DNA of 64,000 bases from Thiohalorhabdus sp. Cl-TMA. Its GTDB lineage: Bacteria > Pseudomonadota > Gammaproteobacteria > Thiohalorhabdales > Thiohalorhabdaceae. The position numbers were made by a program, and so were the translations under genes. The stretch is taken from positions 248,001 to 312,000 of the forward strand of contig NZ_JBGUAW010000001.1 in NCBI RefSeq assembly GCF_041821045.1. The letters are read 5' to 3'. This document shows, piece after piece, positions 52,836-62,808 of the stretch. The notes beneath the pieces were generated by a model that had not been told where the DNA came from, ran no database searches, and saw only the letters and a list, made by a program, of their open reading frames with translations. The first letter of the stretch is position 1. Every line of letters starts with the position of its first letter.

Positions 52836-54059
52836 TCAGGCCAGACCGAGGGCCGTGCGTACCGTGTCCAGGTTGCGGCGGCTCACCGGGACACGGTCGC
52901 CCTGCTCGGTGTCCATGACCAGATAGGTCTGGCCGTCCAGGGTCTTGAGGGTGGTCACGTGGTCCAGGTTCACCAGGTAGCTGCGGTGGCTGCGCAGGAA
53001 GCCCCGGCTCTCAAGGCGGCGTTCCAGATCGGCCAGGGACAGGTTGGCGAGGTGATGGTCGCGCTCGGTGAAGGCCAAGGCGTAGTTGCCCTCCGCCTGG
53101 AAGAAGCGCACCCGCTCGGGATCGAGGAAGGCGATGTCGCCGCTGCTGTCCACCGGCAGCCTGTGGAAGCCCGGCCCGGTATCCTCCCGGCGCATGCGGT
53201 CGAACCCCTCGCGGGCGGCCTCCACGATCTCCCGGTACATGGCCTGGCTGGAGGCGGCGCTCGGCGGCTCGGCGGCGCTGTCGCCGGCCCGCATGACCGC
53301 CGACAGGCGCTCCACCTCGCCGTAGCCGTCGTAGTGGGCGAGCAGTACCAGGGAGACCGGGATCTCGCGGCCGGAATCCAGCAGGGCACCGGGACCCTGC
53401 CAAAAGCCCTCGCGCACGGCGGTGGCTAGGCCCTCCTCGCGAAGCCGCTGGCGGGCCCATGGTGCGAGCAGGTCCTCCAGGGTTTCGCCGGGCTCGGGGG
53501 CGGTCCCGCTCAGGCCCATGGCCGCCAGGCCGCTGCGGTTGCGGTAGAGGATGGTGCCGTCGGGGGCGGTAATGACCACCAGGTCGGGGGTGGTCTCGAC
53601 GATCTCCAGGAGCTGGCGGCGGGCGGCCTCCTCCTCCCGTTCGCGGGTGACGTCCTCCTGGATGCCCACGTAGTGGGTGAGGGCCCCCTGGTCGTCGCGG
53701 ACTGGCGAGATGTGCAGACGGTTCCAGAACAGGGAGCCGTCCTTGCAGTAGTTGCGCAGCAGGACGGTGGCGGTTCCGCCGGCGGTGAAGGCGGCGCGCA
53801 GCTCGGCGATCCCCGGCTGGTCCCGGTCGTCGCCCTGCAGGAAGCGGCAGTTGCGGCCCAGGATCTCCCCGGCGGTGTACCCGGTCATCCGCTCGAAAGC
53901 GGGGTTGGCGTAGACAATGGGGTTGTCCGGCCGGGTGTTGTCGGTGATCAGGATCCCGTTGGGCGCGGCGTCCACGGCCCGCCGCAGGATGCGCAGGCCG
54001 CAATCCTCGGTGTCCGCAAGCTGGCTGTAGGGATCCCGCGCGCGGTGATCGGTGGTCAT
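52836..54059 (-). CDS. LOV-PAS-LytTR blue-light-responsive transcription factor
   Basis: A 407-residue one-component regulator. Residues ~25-140 are a true LOV domain: the photo-reactive Cys71 lies in [11 protein letters not shown], with [12 protein letters not shown] and YVGIQEDVT completing the flavin-binding set. A second PAS (~145-265) lacks these. The C-terminal ~105 residues are a LytTR DNA-binding domain ([47 protein letters not shown]). Light-driven flavin-Cys adduct formation would change DNA binding. It starts 16 bases after the queF stop, so the two are probably cotranscribed; the chemoreceptor-phosphodiesterase pair follows it. Its DNA target is unknown. Confidence 0.9.
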   Translation of the reverse strand: MTTDHRARDPYSQLADTEDCGLRILRRAVDAAPNGILITDNTRPDNPIVYANPAFERMTGYTAGEILGRNCRFLQGDDRDQPGIAELRAAFTAGGTATVLLRNYCKDGSLFWNRLHISPVRDDQGALTHYVGIQEDVTREREEEAARRQLLEIVETTPDLVVITAPDGTILYRNRSGLAAMGLSGTAPEPGETLEDLLAPWARQRLREEGLATAVREGFWQGPGALLDSGREIPVSLVLLAHYDGYGEVERLSAVMRAGDSAAEPPSAASSQAMYREIVEAAREGFDRMRREDTGPGFHRLPVDSSGDIAFLDPERVRFFQAEGNYALAFTERDHHLANLSLADLERRLESRGFLRSHRSYLVNLDHVTTLKTLDGQTYLVMDTEQGDRVPVSRRNLDTVRTALGLA

Positions 54060-54075
54060 GGCCTCGTCTTCGGTG

Positions 54076-54537
54076 TCATCCCCGGCCGCGGTAGCTGGGC
54101 ACCCCCTGCTCGGGGATCCATACTCCCGCGGGCGGCTCCCCGGTCTGATAGAAGATATCGATGGGAATGCCGCCCCGAGGATACCAGTAGCCGCCGATGC
54201 GAAGCCACTTGGGCCGGACGGCGGCCTGGAGGCGCTTGGCGATGGTCAGGGTGCAGTCCTCGTGGAAGGCGCCGTGGTTACGGAAGGCGCCCAGGAACAG
54301 CTTCAGCGACTTGCTCTCCACGATGTACCCGTCGGGCACGTAGTCCACCATCAAGTGGGCGAAATCCGGCTGGCCCGTCACCGGGCACAGGGAGGTGAAC
54401 TCGGGCACCGTGAAGCGGACCAGGTAATCCCTATCCGCGTGCGGGTCCGGAACCGCCTCCAGGCGGGCCTCCTCCGGACTCCCGGGCAGCGGCGAATCCG
54501 TACCGCCGAGGTAGTGCAGGTCTTGGTAGTCGGGCAT
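54076..54537 (-). CDS. queF: NADPH-dependent 7-cyano-7-deazaguanine reductase
   Basis: A 153-residue single-domain QueF that reduces preQ0 to preQ1. The catalytic cysteine is in [13 protein letters not shown] near residue 50 and the NADPH/substrate motif is [20 protein letters not shown] near 75. It completes the preQ1 branch with queC, queD and queE encoded about 1 kb upstream on the same strand. It is followed at once by the LOV regulator. Confidence 0.95.
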   Translation of the reverse strand: MPDYQDLHYLGGTDSPLPGSPEEARLEAVPDPHADRDYLVRFTVPEFTSLCPVTGQPDFAHLMVDYVPDGYIVESKSLKLFLGAFRNHGAFHEDCTLTIAKRLQAAVRPKWLRIGGYWYPRGGIPIDIFYQTGEPPAGVWIPEQGVPSYRGRG

Positions 54538-54658
54538 GATCGACGAAGGCCGGGGTTGGGTTGCGTCGACGGGCCCGCGGAGGGGCCCGCAGCGGGCCGT
54601 TCCCGCTGCGGGCCATGATACCAGGAGGCGGCGGGGAAAGCGCCCCGCCCCGGCGTGC

Positions 54659-55291
54659 TCAGAAGTGGAACAGGAGGGAGGCGCTGATCAGGGAGCTGTC
54701 GCGGCTGCGGATCCGCTCCTCGTTGCCGTCGTGCTCGATCTGTTCGTACTCGCCGCGGATGGAAATGGGCCAGGGCAGATTCACCTGCGCCCCGAGGCCC
54801 CAGGCGAAGTCCGTGCCGTCATGGGAGACGCTGAAGTCCGCCTGGTTATTTCCCGTTTCCAGGTCCGTGTCCACTTCCCAGACCGCGGCGCCCACCTTGC
54901 CGAAGAAATCGAAGCCGTCCGACACCGGCAGATACCCCACCAGGTAGCCGAACCAAGCCTGGATATCAACCTTGTTGCGGCCTCCGAATACGTCACCCCC
55001 CACGCTGCCGCCGGGCTCGCCCAGGTCGGCGTAGGCGGCCTCGATGCCGAGGAAGGGGTTGAAGCGGAAACCGGCGAACAGCTTGTAGGCGGTGTCCGAC
55101 TCATCGAAGGTGTAGGTGTTGTCCTGCACTCGGCCTTCTTCCTCATAGCGGAAGTCGCCGGCGCCCGCTCCCAGGTAGAAGCCCTGCCAGCCCAGCTGCC
55201 GGTGGTGATGATCGGCGTACTGCGCCGCCGCGCCCCCGGAAGCCAGCAGGAGGGCGGCGCCCAGGCCCATGTGGCGCTTGCGGATGCGCAT
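54659..55291 (-). CDS. Outer-membrane beta-barrel protein (OmpA/OmpW-like fold)
   Basis: A 210-residue protein with a signal peptide ([14 protein letters not shown]) and then alternating aromatic/hydrophilic strands ending in the outer-membrane signature SASLLFHF with a terminal Phe. [21 protein letters not shown] and [13 protein letters not shown] are typical of eight-stranded barrels of the OmpA-like group. The mature N-terminus has HHH. It interrupts the que genes, lying between queE and queF, with no link to queuosine that I can see. No ligand or role is evident. Confidence 0.8.
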   Translation of the reverse strand: MRIRKRHMGLGAALLLASGGAAAQYADHHHRQLGWQGFYLGAGAGDFRYEEEGRVQDNTYTFDESDTAYKLFAGFRFNPFLGIEAAYADLGEPGGSVGGDVFGGRNKVDIQAWFGYLVGYLPVSDGFDFFGKVGAAVWEVDTDLETGNNQADFSVSHDGTDFAWGLGAQVNLPWPISIRGEYEQIEHDGNEERIRSRDSSLISASLLFHF

Positions 55292-55417
55292 GATTGGTCC
55301 CCGTCCTCGAAGTCCCGAATGTCTTATCCACTCTAGGCACGGCTGACGGGGACACCAATTGGGACGGGCTCCCGGGAAGGGCGGGAGAGCCCCTACACCG
55401 GCCGGGGTCGGGACGGA

Positions 55418-56149
55418 CTACACGCCCCGGCGGTTGCCCCAGGCCAGGACATGGAGCTGCGGAAGCACGGAGGCCGCGTACCAGCGGTCGGCGTTGGTCC
55501 GCTCCACCAGCCAGCGGAAGCGGTCCATGAGGTCCTCCGAGTCGGGCGCGCCCGCGGGCTCGGGGTTGCCCACCTGGAGGTAGAAGGGGTGCCCGGGATA
55601 GTTGGCGGCCAGCTCCCGGGCGTAGCCGTAGTCGGCCTCGTTGAAGACCACTACCTTGAAGGTGGTCTCTGGACCGTTCCCGGCGGCGTCCAGGCAGGCT
55701 TCCAGCTCGGCGAGGCCGGTGACATGGCCGCTGGACGGGCCCTTGGGGGACAGCGTCAGGCTGTCCAGGGCGGAAAACCAGTCCGCGGCCACGGAGCCCT
55801 GGGTCTCCAGGGTGAAGGTATGGCCCCTCTCGTGGCCGGCCTCGATCAGGCCGCCCAGGGGCTGCAGGGCCGGATTGCCCCCGGAAACGCTCACCAGGAT
55901 CGGCCCGCCCGCGAGGCGGTCCACCTCGGACAGGATTGTCCCGGCGGCCATGGAGGTCCATTCCTGGCGGTGCTCGGGGAGCACGGCGAACAGCGTGTCG
56001 CACCATTTGCAGCGGTAGTCGCATCCCCCGGTGCGGACGAACACCGTGGGCCGGCCCATGTGCCGTCCCTCCCCCTGGACGGTGGGGCCGAAGATCTCCG
56101 AGATGCGCAGGCGCTCCTCCCGGCCGGGCGCGCCGGCGCTAGAGGTCAT
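55418..56149 (-). CDS. queE: 7-carboxy-7-deazaguanine synthase
   Basis: A 243-residue radical SAM enzyme making CDG from carboxytetrahydropterin. It starts [20 protein letters not shown] and carries the cluster motif [10 protein letters not shown] (C-x3-C-x2-C) near residue 45, plus [10 protein letters not shown] near 90. It overlaps queD by 11 bases and follows it in the queC-queD-queE order. Together they convert GTP to preQ0, given a GTP cyclohydrolase elsewhere. Confidence 0.95.
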   Translation of the reverse strand: MTSSAGAPGREERLRISEIFGPTVQGEGRHMGRPTVFVRTGGCDYRCKWCDTLFAVLPEHRQEWTSMAAGTILSEVDRLAGGPILVSVSGGNPALQPLGGLIEAGHERGHTFTLETQGSVAADWFSALDSLTLSPKGPSSGHVTGLAELEACLDAAGNGPETTFKVVVFNEADYGYARELAANYPGHPFYLQVGNPEPAGAPDSEDLMDRFRWLVERTNADRWYAASVLPQLHVLAWGNRRGV

Positions 56150-56666
56150 TGATGCTGCCGTCCGGGCGCTTCCACCAGGGCGGCTCCGGAAAGCGGTCCG
56201 CTGGCAGGACCAGGTCCGGATCGCCTTCGAAGGTGACCGTATTGGTGGGGGTCTCCTCGATGGTCACCTCCACGCAGCGCAGATCGCCGCCCTGCTCCGC
56301 CAGGAAGGTGCTCACTTTGGCCATGAAGCAGGCGGCCAGGGCTTCCGTGGAGGGGTCGCCGGGGGTGACGAGGATGCGATCGAGCAGCGAAGGCTCCTGT
56401 TCGCGGAAATAGGTCAGGAGCGGATCCTGGTCGGAGAGCTGCAGGGTGTGGTCCACCCGCTCGTCGATCCAGGCGTGCCAGCGCTTCTTGGCGGCATGGA
56501 AGGGGGTGACCATGTTGGCCTGGCCGTCCAGCGGTTCGGGGTGGCGCGCCTGCAGGCGGACGGTGACGAGCTCGTTGTGCCCGTGCGGCACGCCGCACGG
56601 GCCGTTGTAGAGGGACAGGAGCCGGTGGCTCATGCTGTAGCGGCGGGTGAAGGCCAGGGTGAACAT
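56139..56666 (-). CDS. queD: 6-carboxytetrahydropterin synthase
   Basis: A 175-residue QueD/PTPS-family enzyme making 6-carboxytetrahydropterin. The zinc His ligands are in SMSHRLLS near residue 13 and in [13 protein letters not shown] near 27, with the active Cys in the same segment; [15 protein letters not shown] closes the fold. It is longer than E. coli QueD (121), with a middle insertion around [20 protein letters not shown]. Its start lies 3 bases after queC. Confidence 0.9.
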   Translation of the reverse strand: MFTLAFTRRYSMSHRLLSLYNGPCGVPHGHNELVTVRLQARHPEPLDGQANMVTPFHAAKKRWHAWIDERVDHTLQLSDQDPLLTYFREQEPSLLDRILVTPGDPSTEALAACFMAKVSTFLAEQGGDLRCVEVTIEETPTNTVTFEGDPDLVLPADRFPEPPWWKRPDGSINDL

Positions 56667-56669
56667 GGC

Positions 56670-57365
56670 TCAGGCTCTCTCGCGCAGGGCTTGCCGCCAG
56701 TAATCCGGGTCGGCGTAGCGGGTGGGGTCGGTTACCCCCGCCAGGTGGAAGGCCTCCCGGCGCTCCACGCAGGTGCCGCAGCGCCCGCAGTGCAGCTCCC
56801 TGCCCTGATAGCAGGACCAAGTCTCCGCGAAGGGTACGCCGAGACGCGCCCCCTCGGCGACGATCTCCGCCTTGGAGCGCTCCACGAAGGGGGTGTGGAA
56901 GGCCACCTCCCCCAGCCCCTCCAGGGCGCGGTTCTCCATCTCGGCGAAGGCCGTCACGAATCCCGGCCGGCAGTCGGGATAGACGAAGTGGTCGCCGCCG
57001 TGCACCGCGGCCGCCACCCGATCCCAGCCCCGGGCATTGGCCATGCCGAAGGCGATGGTGAACAGGATGGCGTTGCGGTTGGGCACCACGGTAACCGCCA
57101 TGTTCTCCGCGGCGTAATGGCCCTCGGGCACGTCCACGGTATCGGTGAGCGCAGAGCCGGAGAGGTGCCGGCCCAGGGCGGCGAGGTCCACCACGTCGTG
57201 GGAGGCGCCCAGCCGCTCGGCGGCGCGCCGGGCGAAGTCCAGCTCCTTGCGGTGGCGCTGGCCGTAATCGAAGGTGACCAGACCCGCCAGGTCGCCCTCG
57301 GCGGCCACCATCTCCGCGAGCGTAACCGAGTCCAGTCCACCCGAGCAGACCACCAGCGTCGGCAT
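56670..57365 (-). CDS. queC: 7-cyano-7-deazaguanine synthase
   Basis: A 231-residue ATP-dependent enzyme converting CDG to preQ0. The ATP-binding loop VVCSGGLDSVTLAE is at the N-terminus and the zinc Cys set is in SCYQGRELHCGRCGTCVERR near residue 190. It heads the queC-queD-queE operon, with gaps of 3 bases and an 11-base overlap. Confidence 0.95.
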   Translation of the reverse strand: MPTLVVCSGGLDSVTLAEMVAAEGDLAGLVTFDYGQRHRKELDFARRAAERLGASHDVVDLAALGRHLSGSALTDTVDVPEGHYAAENMAVTVVPNRNAILFTIAFGMANARGWDRVAAAVHGGDHFVYPDCRPGFVTAFAEMENRALEGLGEVAFHTPFVERSKAEIVAEGARLGVPFAETWSCYQGRELHCGRCGTCVERREAFHLAGVTDPTRYADPDYWRQALRERA

Positions 57366-57490
57366 GCGTCCGTATCCTTGCGTGGGAAGCTTCTCCTTGG
57401 AGCGGAGCGGCGCGCCAAGGTTCCGGAATTATCGCATAGACGCGCCCCATTGCCGCTAGGCGGTCCGGGGCGCGGACGGGCGGCCGCGGC

Positions 57491-59926
57491 TCAGGAGCCG
57501 GGGGAGGTGCCGATGCGCTGGAGGGTGCGCTGGAAATCCTGCGGGGCTTGTGGCCGCGCGAACAGGAAGCCCTGCACCTCCTGACAGAAGAGGTCCGCCA
57601 GGTAGTCCGCCTCCGCCTGGGTCTCCACGCCCTCGGCGGTGACGCGGAAGCCGAATCCGTCAGCCAGAACGAGCAGGGACTGGAGGATGGTCTGATTGTC
57701 GGGGTCGGCGTCGATGCCGTTGATGAAGGTGCGGTCGATCTTCATGCGGCTGGCCGGGAAGCGCTTCAGGTAGGCCGGCGACGAGAAGCCGGTTCCGAAA
57801 TCGTCCAGGGCGATGGCGACGCCCATGCCCTGCAGGCGGCGAAGCTGGTGGAGGTGGGCCGACTCGTCGCGCAGGAGGGCCTCCTCCGTGACCTCCAGCT
57901 CCAGGTGGCAGGGCGCCAGGTCGTGGTGGTCGAGGATGGCCTGGATGCGGTCGGGCAGGGATTCCGAGTCCAGCTGGATGGGCGAGAGGTTCACGGCCAC
58001 CCGTTCCAGCAGGAAGCCGTTGTCCCACCAGGTTCGGAAGGCGGCGCACGCCTGGTCCAGGATCTGCTCGCCGAGCTCGTGGATCAGCCCCGTTTCCTCG
58101 GCCACCGGGATGAACCGGCCGGGGGGGATCCAGCCTTCGTCGGAGAACCAGCAGCGGGCCAGGGCCTCGGCGCCGACGATGCGCCCCCGGGCGAGATCCA
58201 GGATGGGCTGGAAGTAGGCCTGCACCGTCCCGTTGTCCAGGGCCCGGCGGATGCCCTTCTCCACGAAGAACCGCTCCGCGGTGGCTTCCGAGAGGCCCCG
58301 GGAGAAGAACCGGTACTGGCTGCCGCCCGCTTTCTTGGCCTCGAACATGGCCGTGTCCGCATGCTGCAGGAGCGTGGGGGCGTCCTGCCCGTCATCGGGA
58401 AACAGCGAGATGCCGAGGCTGGCCCCCGCGAACAGGGAATGGCCCGCCACCTCGAAGGGCGAACGGAGGACGGTGAGCACCTTCTCCGCCACCTGCACGG
58501 CGCCCTCCGTGCCCTCCAGGTGATCGAGGAACAGGACGAACTCGTCCCCGCCGAGGCGGGCCACCAGGTCCGTGGACCGCACCTGGGCCTCCAGGCGCCG
58601 GGCCACCTGATGCAGCAGGTCGTCCCCCGCGGGGTGGCCGAGGGTGTCGTTCAGGTACTTGAAACGGTCCAGGTCCAGCAGGATGAGGGCCTGATGCTCG
58701 CCGGTCCGCTCGGTGAGGGCGTGCGTCAGGCGCTCCTCGAGCTGGGCGCGGTTGGGGAGGCTCGTCAGCGGGTCGAAATAGGCCAGCTGGCGCAGGCGCT
58801 CCTCCAGGGCCAGCCGCTCCGTCACGTCCCGGCCCGTGGCGATATAGTGGGTCACCTCCCCAGCCTCGTTGTGCACCGGGGAGATGGTCTCGTCGATATG
58901 GATCTTCCGGCCGTCCCGGGTCCGGTTGATGGAGATCTCCCGGTGGGGCTGTTCGTGGCGGAGATTCTTGCCAAGGCGGGCGTAGAAGCTCTGGTCGTGC
59001 CACCCCGACTGCAGCAGCTCGCCCACCGTGTGCCCCAGGGCCTCCTCCGCGGCGTAGCCGGTGGCCGCCTCGAAGGCCGGGTTGACGTATTCCAGCCGGC
59101 CGTCGGTGTCCGTGATCCAGACCATGTCCGCGGCCTGGTTGAGGGCCCGGGACAGCTTGCGTAGCTCCTCCTGGGCCTCCCGGGAGGGGCGCAGGTCGCG
59201 GGCGATGGTGGAGAAATAGCGGAGCGTGCCGTCGGGCGCGTGGTGGGCCAGGATGGTCTGCCAGACCGGGATCTCCGTGCCCCCCGCGTCCAGGAAGGCG
59301 GTCTCCCCCTCCCAGTAGCCCACCTCCCTGGCCTCGGGCAGGGCCTTGTGGGCAATGGTCTGAATGGCCCAATTCGGATGCGAGTCGGCCATGCGCCATT
59401 GCCGGATGGGCTCCTTCTCGGGGAGCCCCAAAAGCCGCTGGGCCGCGCGGTTGTGGTAGAGGACCCGGCCGTCCGTGTCCGCGATGCCCACGAAATCCGG
59501 GGTGGCCTCCAGGATCTCCGCCAGGCGCTGACGCTGCTCCTGGAGGCTCCGCTGGTCGGTGAGCTCGTTGAGGATGGCCACGAAGTGCGGCTCACCGTTC
59601 AGCTGGATGCGGGCGATGCTGGCCGCCGCGGGAAAGAGGATCCCGTCCTTGCGGCGGCCGCATATCTCCCCCCGCTCGCCCATGCGGCGCGTCCCCTCCC
59701 CGCCGTGGACAAAGCGATCCACCATATCCCGGTGAACCGCGCGAACCGCGTCGGGGATCAGCCAGTCGAGGGGCCGGCCCAGGACTTCGTCCCGGGAATA
59801 GCCGAAAATCCGCTCCGCCGCCGGGTTGAAGTAGCGTATGTGCTGCCGGTCATCGATGAGCACCACTGCGTTGGGTGTCTCTTGCAGAAGCGGCTGACCG
59901 AGAAGGTGCTCCAGGGATGCGGGCAT
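57491..59926 (-). CDS. PAS-PAS-PAS-GGDEF-EAL c-di-GMP turnover protein
   Basis: An 811-residue cytoplasmic protein with three PAS domains (residues ~15-120, ~125-245, ~255-370), a GGDEF domain and an EAL domain. The GGDEF signature is intact (RLGGDEFVLFL) with LLDLDRFKYLNDTLGH and an RSTD inhibitory site five residues upstream. The EAL domain has GAEALARCW, NLSPIQLD, LEVTEEALL, DDFGTGFS, KIDRTF and AEGVET. Both activities are possible. The start at 59926 was chosen because AAGGA lies about 6 bases upstream; a GTG six codons earlier also exists. A nested set of inverted repeats lies in its upstream region. Confidence 0.88.
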   Translation of the reverse strand: MPASLEHLLGQPLLQETPNAVVLIDDRQHIRYFNPAAERIFGYSRDEVLGRPLDWLIPDAVRAVHRDMVDRFVHGGEGTRRMGERGEICGRRKDGILFPAAASIARIQLNGEPHFVAILNELTDQRSLQEQRQRLAEILEATPDFVGIADTDGRVLYHNRAAQRLLGLPEKEPIRQWRMADSHPNWAIQTIAHKALPEAREVGYWEGETAFLDAGGTEIPVWQTILAHHAPDGTLRYFSTIARDLRPSREAQEELRKLSRALNQAADMVWITDTDGRLEYVNPAFEAATGYAAEEALGHTVGELLQSGWHDQSFYARLGKNLRHEQPHREISINRTRDGRKIHIDETISPVHNEAGEVTHYIATGRDVTERLALEERLRQLAYFDPLTSLPNRAQLEERLTHALTERTGEHQALILLDLDRFKYLNDTLGHPAGDDLLHQVARRLEAQVRSTDLVARLGGDEFVLFLDHLEGTEGAVQVAEKVLTVLRSPFEVAGHSLFAGASLGISLFPDDGQDAPTLLQHADTAMFEAKKAGGSQYRFFSRGLSEATAERFFVEKGIRRALDNGTVQAYFQPILDLARGRIVGAEALARCWFSDEGWIPPGRFIPVAEETGLIHELGEQILDQACAAFRTWWDNGFLLERVAVNLSPIQLDSESLPDRIQAILDHHDLAPCHLELEVTEEALLRDESAHLHQLRRLQGMGVAIALDDFGTGFSSPAYLKRFPASRMKIDRTFINGIDADPDNQTILQSLLVLADGFGFRVTAEGVETQAEADYLADLFCQEVQGFLFARPQAPQDFQRTLQRIGTSPGS

Positions 59927-59957
59927 AACAGTCCTTTTGGGCACCGGACCCCCATCC

Positions 59958-60025
59958 GGTACCGCTGAACGGGAGTAGTCCGTTTGTACCAGGAATAAGG
60001 GAAAACCCCTAGGGGTTTTCCCTTA
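59958..60025. promoter_or_regulatory. Two adjacent dyads upstream of the GGDEF-EAL gene, one a 30-bp perfect palindrome
   Basis: 59996-60025 is a perfect 30-bp palindrome centred on CCCCTAGGGG. Next to it, nested pairs GGTAC (59958) with GTACC (59986) and AACGG (59968) with CCGTT (59980) form a second dyad. They lie 30-100 bases before the start codon on the minus strand. They may be operators, or the palindrome may be the terminator for queG read-through; the A/T-rich flanks fit both. The rest of the 203-bp gap is AT-rich near 60095-60130. Confidence 0.45.
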
Positions 60026-60147
60026 AAAATGAAAACGTAGAACGGCGCCCGCGGGGAAGGTGGGAAAGGCCCGGCCCGGCGGCAAGGGCTACAGCCTTAT
60101 TGTAATTATCTGTAGTTACTTATTTTTCGCCGGAATGGCACACTCTC

Positions 60148-61275
60148 CTAGCTTCCGCACTCCGCAAGCGCCGCCTCCCATTCCTCCCGGACAGCCATGT
60201 CCGCCTCCGTGTCCCGGCGGGTCGGCGCCTCCGCCTCCAGCCGCTCCGGGGAGAGCCGTCCCAGGGCCCATACCGCCATGGCCCGCACCAGCTCGGATCC
60301 GTCGTCCAGCAGCTCCGCCGCCACCGGCACCAGTCCCCGGTCGCCGCTGTTGCCCACGGCGATCACCACGTTGCGCACGAAGCGGTCACGGCCCAGGCGT
60401 TTGACGGGAGAACCGGAGAATAGGGTCCGGAAGGCGTCGTCGTCGAGGCGTGCCAGCTCAGCCAGGGCGGGGCGGTTCAGGGCCTCCCGGGCCTGGAGCC
60501 ACTCGTTGCGGGCGGTGGCGGCGAACTTGTTCCAGGGGCAGACGGCCAGGCAGTCGTCGCAGCCGTAGATCCGGTTGCCCATGGCGGGACGGAGCGGCCG
60601 CGGGATGTGGCCGCCGTGCTCGATGGTCAGGTAGGAGATGCAGCGGGTGGCGTCGAGCTGATAGGGCGCCGGGAAGGCGTCCGTGGGACAGACGTCGAGG
60701 CAGCGGCGGCAGCTCCCGCAGAAGTCCGCCTCCGCGTCGTCGGGCTCCAGCGCCAGGGTGGTGAAGACCTCTCCCAGGAACAGCCAGGAGCCGAACGTCC
60801 GGGAGACGGCGTTGGTGTGCTTGCCCTGCCAGCCCAGCCCGGCCGCCTGGGCTAGCGGTTTCTCCATGACCGGGGCGGTATCCACGAACACCTTGATCTC
60901 TCCGCCGAATTCCGCGATGAGCCAGCGTCCCAGCTGCTTCAGCCGCTTCTTGATCACGTCGTGGTAGTCCCGGCCGCGGGCGTAGACGGAGATCATTCCC
61001 GTATCCGGGTGCTCCAGGTCCTCCAGCGGGTCATGGTCGGGGCCGTAGTTCATGCCCACGACGATCACCGTGGCCGCCTCCGGCCACAGGGTGCGCGGAT
61101 CGCCGCGCCGGTCCGCATGCCGGGCCAGCCAGCCCATGTCCCCGTGGCGGCCCCGGGCCAGGTAGTCGGCCAGCCCCGCCCGGGCCTGCTCCGACAGCTC
61201 GGCGCGGGCGAAGCCCACGGCGTCGAAGCCCACTTCCAGGGCCTTGGCGCGGATGGCGTCCTTGCAGTCGTGCAC
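60148..61275 (-). CDS. queG: Epoxyqueuosine reductase
   Basis: A 375-residue cobalamin- and iron-sulfur-dependent enzyme that makes queuosine from epoxyqueuosine in tRNA. The N-terminal domain has [18 protein letters not shown], the MNYGPDHD segment and [20 protein letters not shown]. Two ferredoxin-like clusters follow: [16 protein letters not shown] near residue 195 and [15 protein letters not shown] near 245. A short HEAT-like repeat region closes the protein. GTG at 61275 was chosen because GAGG lies about 8 bases upstream and the homology starts within ten residues. With queC, D, E and F this window holds most of the pathway. Confidence 0.92.
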   Translation of the reverse strand: MHDCKDAIRAKALEVGFDAVGFARAELSEQARAGLADYLARGRHGDMGWLARHADRRGDPRTLWPEAATVIVVGMNYGPDHDPLEDLEHPDTGMISVYARGRDYHDVIKKRLKQLGRWLIAEFGGEIKVFVDTAPVMEKPLAQAAGLGWQGKHTNAVSRTFGSWLFLGEVFTTLALEPDDAEADFCGSCRRCLDVCPTDAFPAPYQLDATRCISYLTIEHGGHIPRPLRPAMGNRIYGCDDCLAVCPWNKFAATARNEWLQAREALNRPALAELARLDDDAFRTLFSGSPVKRLGRDRFVRNVVIAVGNSGDRGLVPVAAELLDDGSELVRAMAVWALGRLSPERLEAEAPTRRDTEADMAVREEWEAALAECGS

Positions 61276-61545
61276 GGTGCGGGCCTCGTGTGGCTGGAAA
61301 TCATCGCAATGCCGGCGGGCGGGGTCCCCGGGCACCTCGCATGGTACCGGTTTAGTCAGCGCTTGCCTGCCCGGAGGTTCCCGAAAGGGCCGGGCCGAAC
61401 CGTCCGTGGATACCCCGACATACGGACGGAAGTGGGTCCATGGTTGCTCCCATCTGTCACTAGAAGTAGAAATAGGCCCATAAAACATGCTTCTGCCCCT
61501 GAGCTGCGGTTGTACCGGGGCGATGAAGAACGGAGGAGGGGGGAA

Positions 61546-62721
61546 ATGCAGGTCCAGCAGGCCGTCATTCCGGGCAAGATCCCGGCGTTCAAGTTCGGTA
61601 GGCAGTCCATGCTCCAGGACGCGCTGTCCGACGCCCACTTGGTCATGGTCTTCGGGCCGCTGAAGAAGATGCAGAGCAGCGGTCTCCCCAGGCTCCTTCG
61701 GGAGCATTATCCCGATGCGGAGGTCATCGGCTGCAGCACTTCCGGCGAGATCAGCTCGGCGGAGGGGGTCACCGAGGACCCGGTGACGGTTACCGCCGTC
61801 CACTGGAGCCGCACGCACATGCGGGTGGAGGAGGCACGAGCTCGGGACATGGGGCTTTCCTTCAACGCCGGCTGGCAGCTCGGAGAGCGGCTCGCGGGGC
61901 CGGATCTGGCCGCCGTCCTGCTGCTGGCGGACGGCTTGGCGGTGAACGGCTCGGACCTGCTGGTGGGCCTGCAGCAGGTCCTGCCGCCGGAGGTGCCCGT
62001 CCTGGGCGGACTGGCCGGGGACAACGCGGCCTTCACGCACACCGTGGTCCTGCATAACGACAGGGTGCAGTCCGGATACGCCGTGGCCGTGGGCCTCTAC
62101 GGCCGGGGTCTGCGGGTCGGCTCCGGGTCGCTGAGCGGCTGGGAGCCCTTCGGTGCCCTCCACACGGTGACGCGCTCGCTGCGCAATACGGTCTACGAGA
62201 TCGACGGGCGGCCCGCGCTGGAGGTGTACAAGGAGTACCTGGGCACCGAGGCCGGCCGGCTTCCTGGCAGCGGGCTCTCCTACCCGGTAGCGGTGATGGA
62301 TGGCGAGGGCGCTGGGGAGGAGGCGGAGATCCAGCTGGTCCGGACGCTGCTGGGCGTGGACGAGAAGGAGCAGAGCCTGGTCTTCGCCGGCAATATCAAG
62401 CAGGACGCCCGCATCCGGATCTGCCGCAGCACCGAGCACCAGCTCATCCAGAGCGCCGGGGAGTCGGGGCGGAGCGCGCTGGGGGAAGCGGGCTCCGGCT
62501 CCGGGCTGGCCCTGCTGGTGAGCTGCGTGGGGCGCAAGCTGGTCCTCGGTCGGCGGGTGGCCGATGAGGTGGAAGCGGTGAGCCGGGCCTTCGGCCCCGA
62601 GGCGGTCCTGACCGGGTTCTATTCCAACGGCGAGATGTGTCCCGGCCGCCGGGAGCCGCGCAGCCTCCTGCACAACCAGACCATGACGGTGGCCCACCTG
62701 GAAGAGGTGGACGATCCCTGA
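61546..62721 (+). CDS. FIST-domain sensory protein
   Basis: A 391-residue protein of the FIST_N plus FIST_C architecture. The N-terminal half has [16 protein letters not shown] near residue 65 and [20 protein letters not shown] near 155; the C-terminal half has [30 protein letters not shown]-type features near 340-370, here as [14 protein letters not shown] and [14 protein letters not shown] domains are predicted to bind small ligands such as amino acids and usually precede signalling domains; here the protein stands alone. A strong GGAGGAGG precedes the ATG. A 270-bp divergent gap separates it from queG. Confidence 0.87.
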   Translation: MQVQQAVIPGKIPAFKFGRQSMLQDALSDAHLVMVFGPLKKMQSSGLPRLLREHYPDAEVIGCSTSGEISSAEGVTEDPVTVTAVHWSRTHMRVEEARARDMGLSFNAGWQLGERLAGPDLAAVLLLADGLAVNGSDLLVGLQQVLPPEVPVLGGLAGDNAAFTHTVVLHNDRVQSGYAVAVGLYGRGLRVGSGSLSGWEPFGALHTVTRSLRNTVYEIDGRPALEVYKEYLGTEAGRLPGSGLSYPVAVMDGEGAGEEAEIQLVRTLLGVDEKEQSLVFAGNIKQDARIRICRSTEHQLIQSAGESGRSALGEAGSGSGLALLVSCVGRKLVLGRRVADEVEAVSRAFGPEAVLTGFYSNGEMCPGRREPRSLLHNQTMTVAHLEEVDDP

Positions 62722-62808
62722 CCCCTCCGGCGCCCGGCCCGCGTAAAGTCTGGCCCGGCACGCGGCCCTGTAGGAGAATGCCCGCGCAATGCCGAGGCGA
62801 GGATTCCC

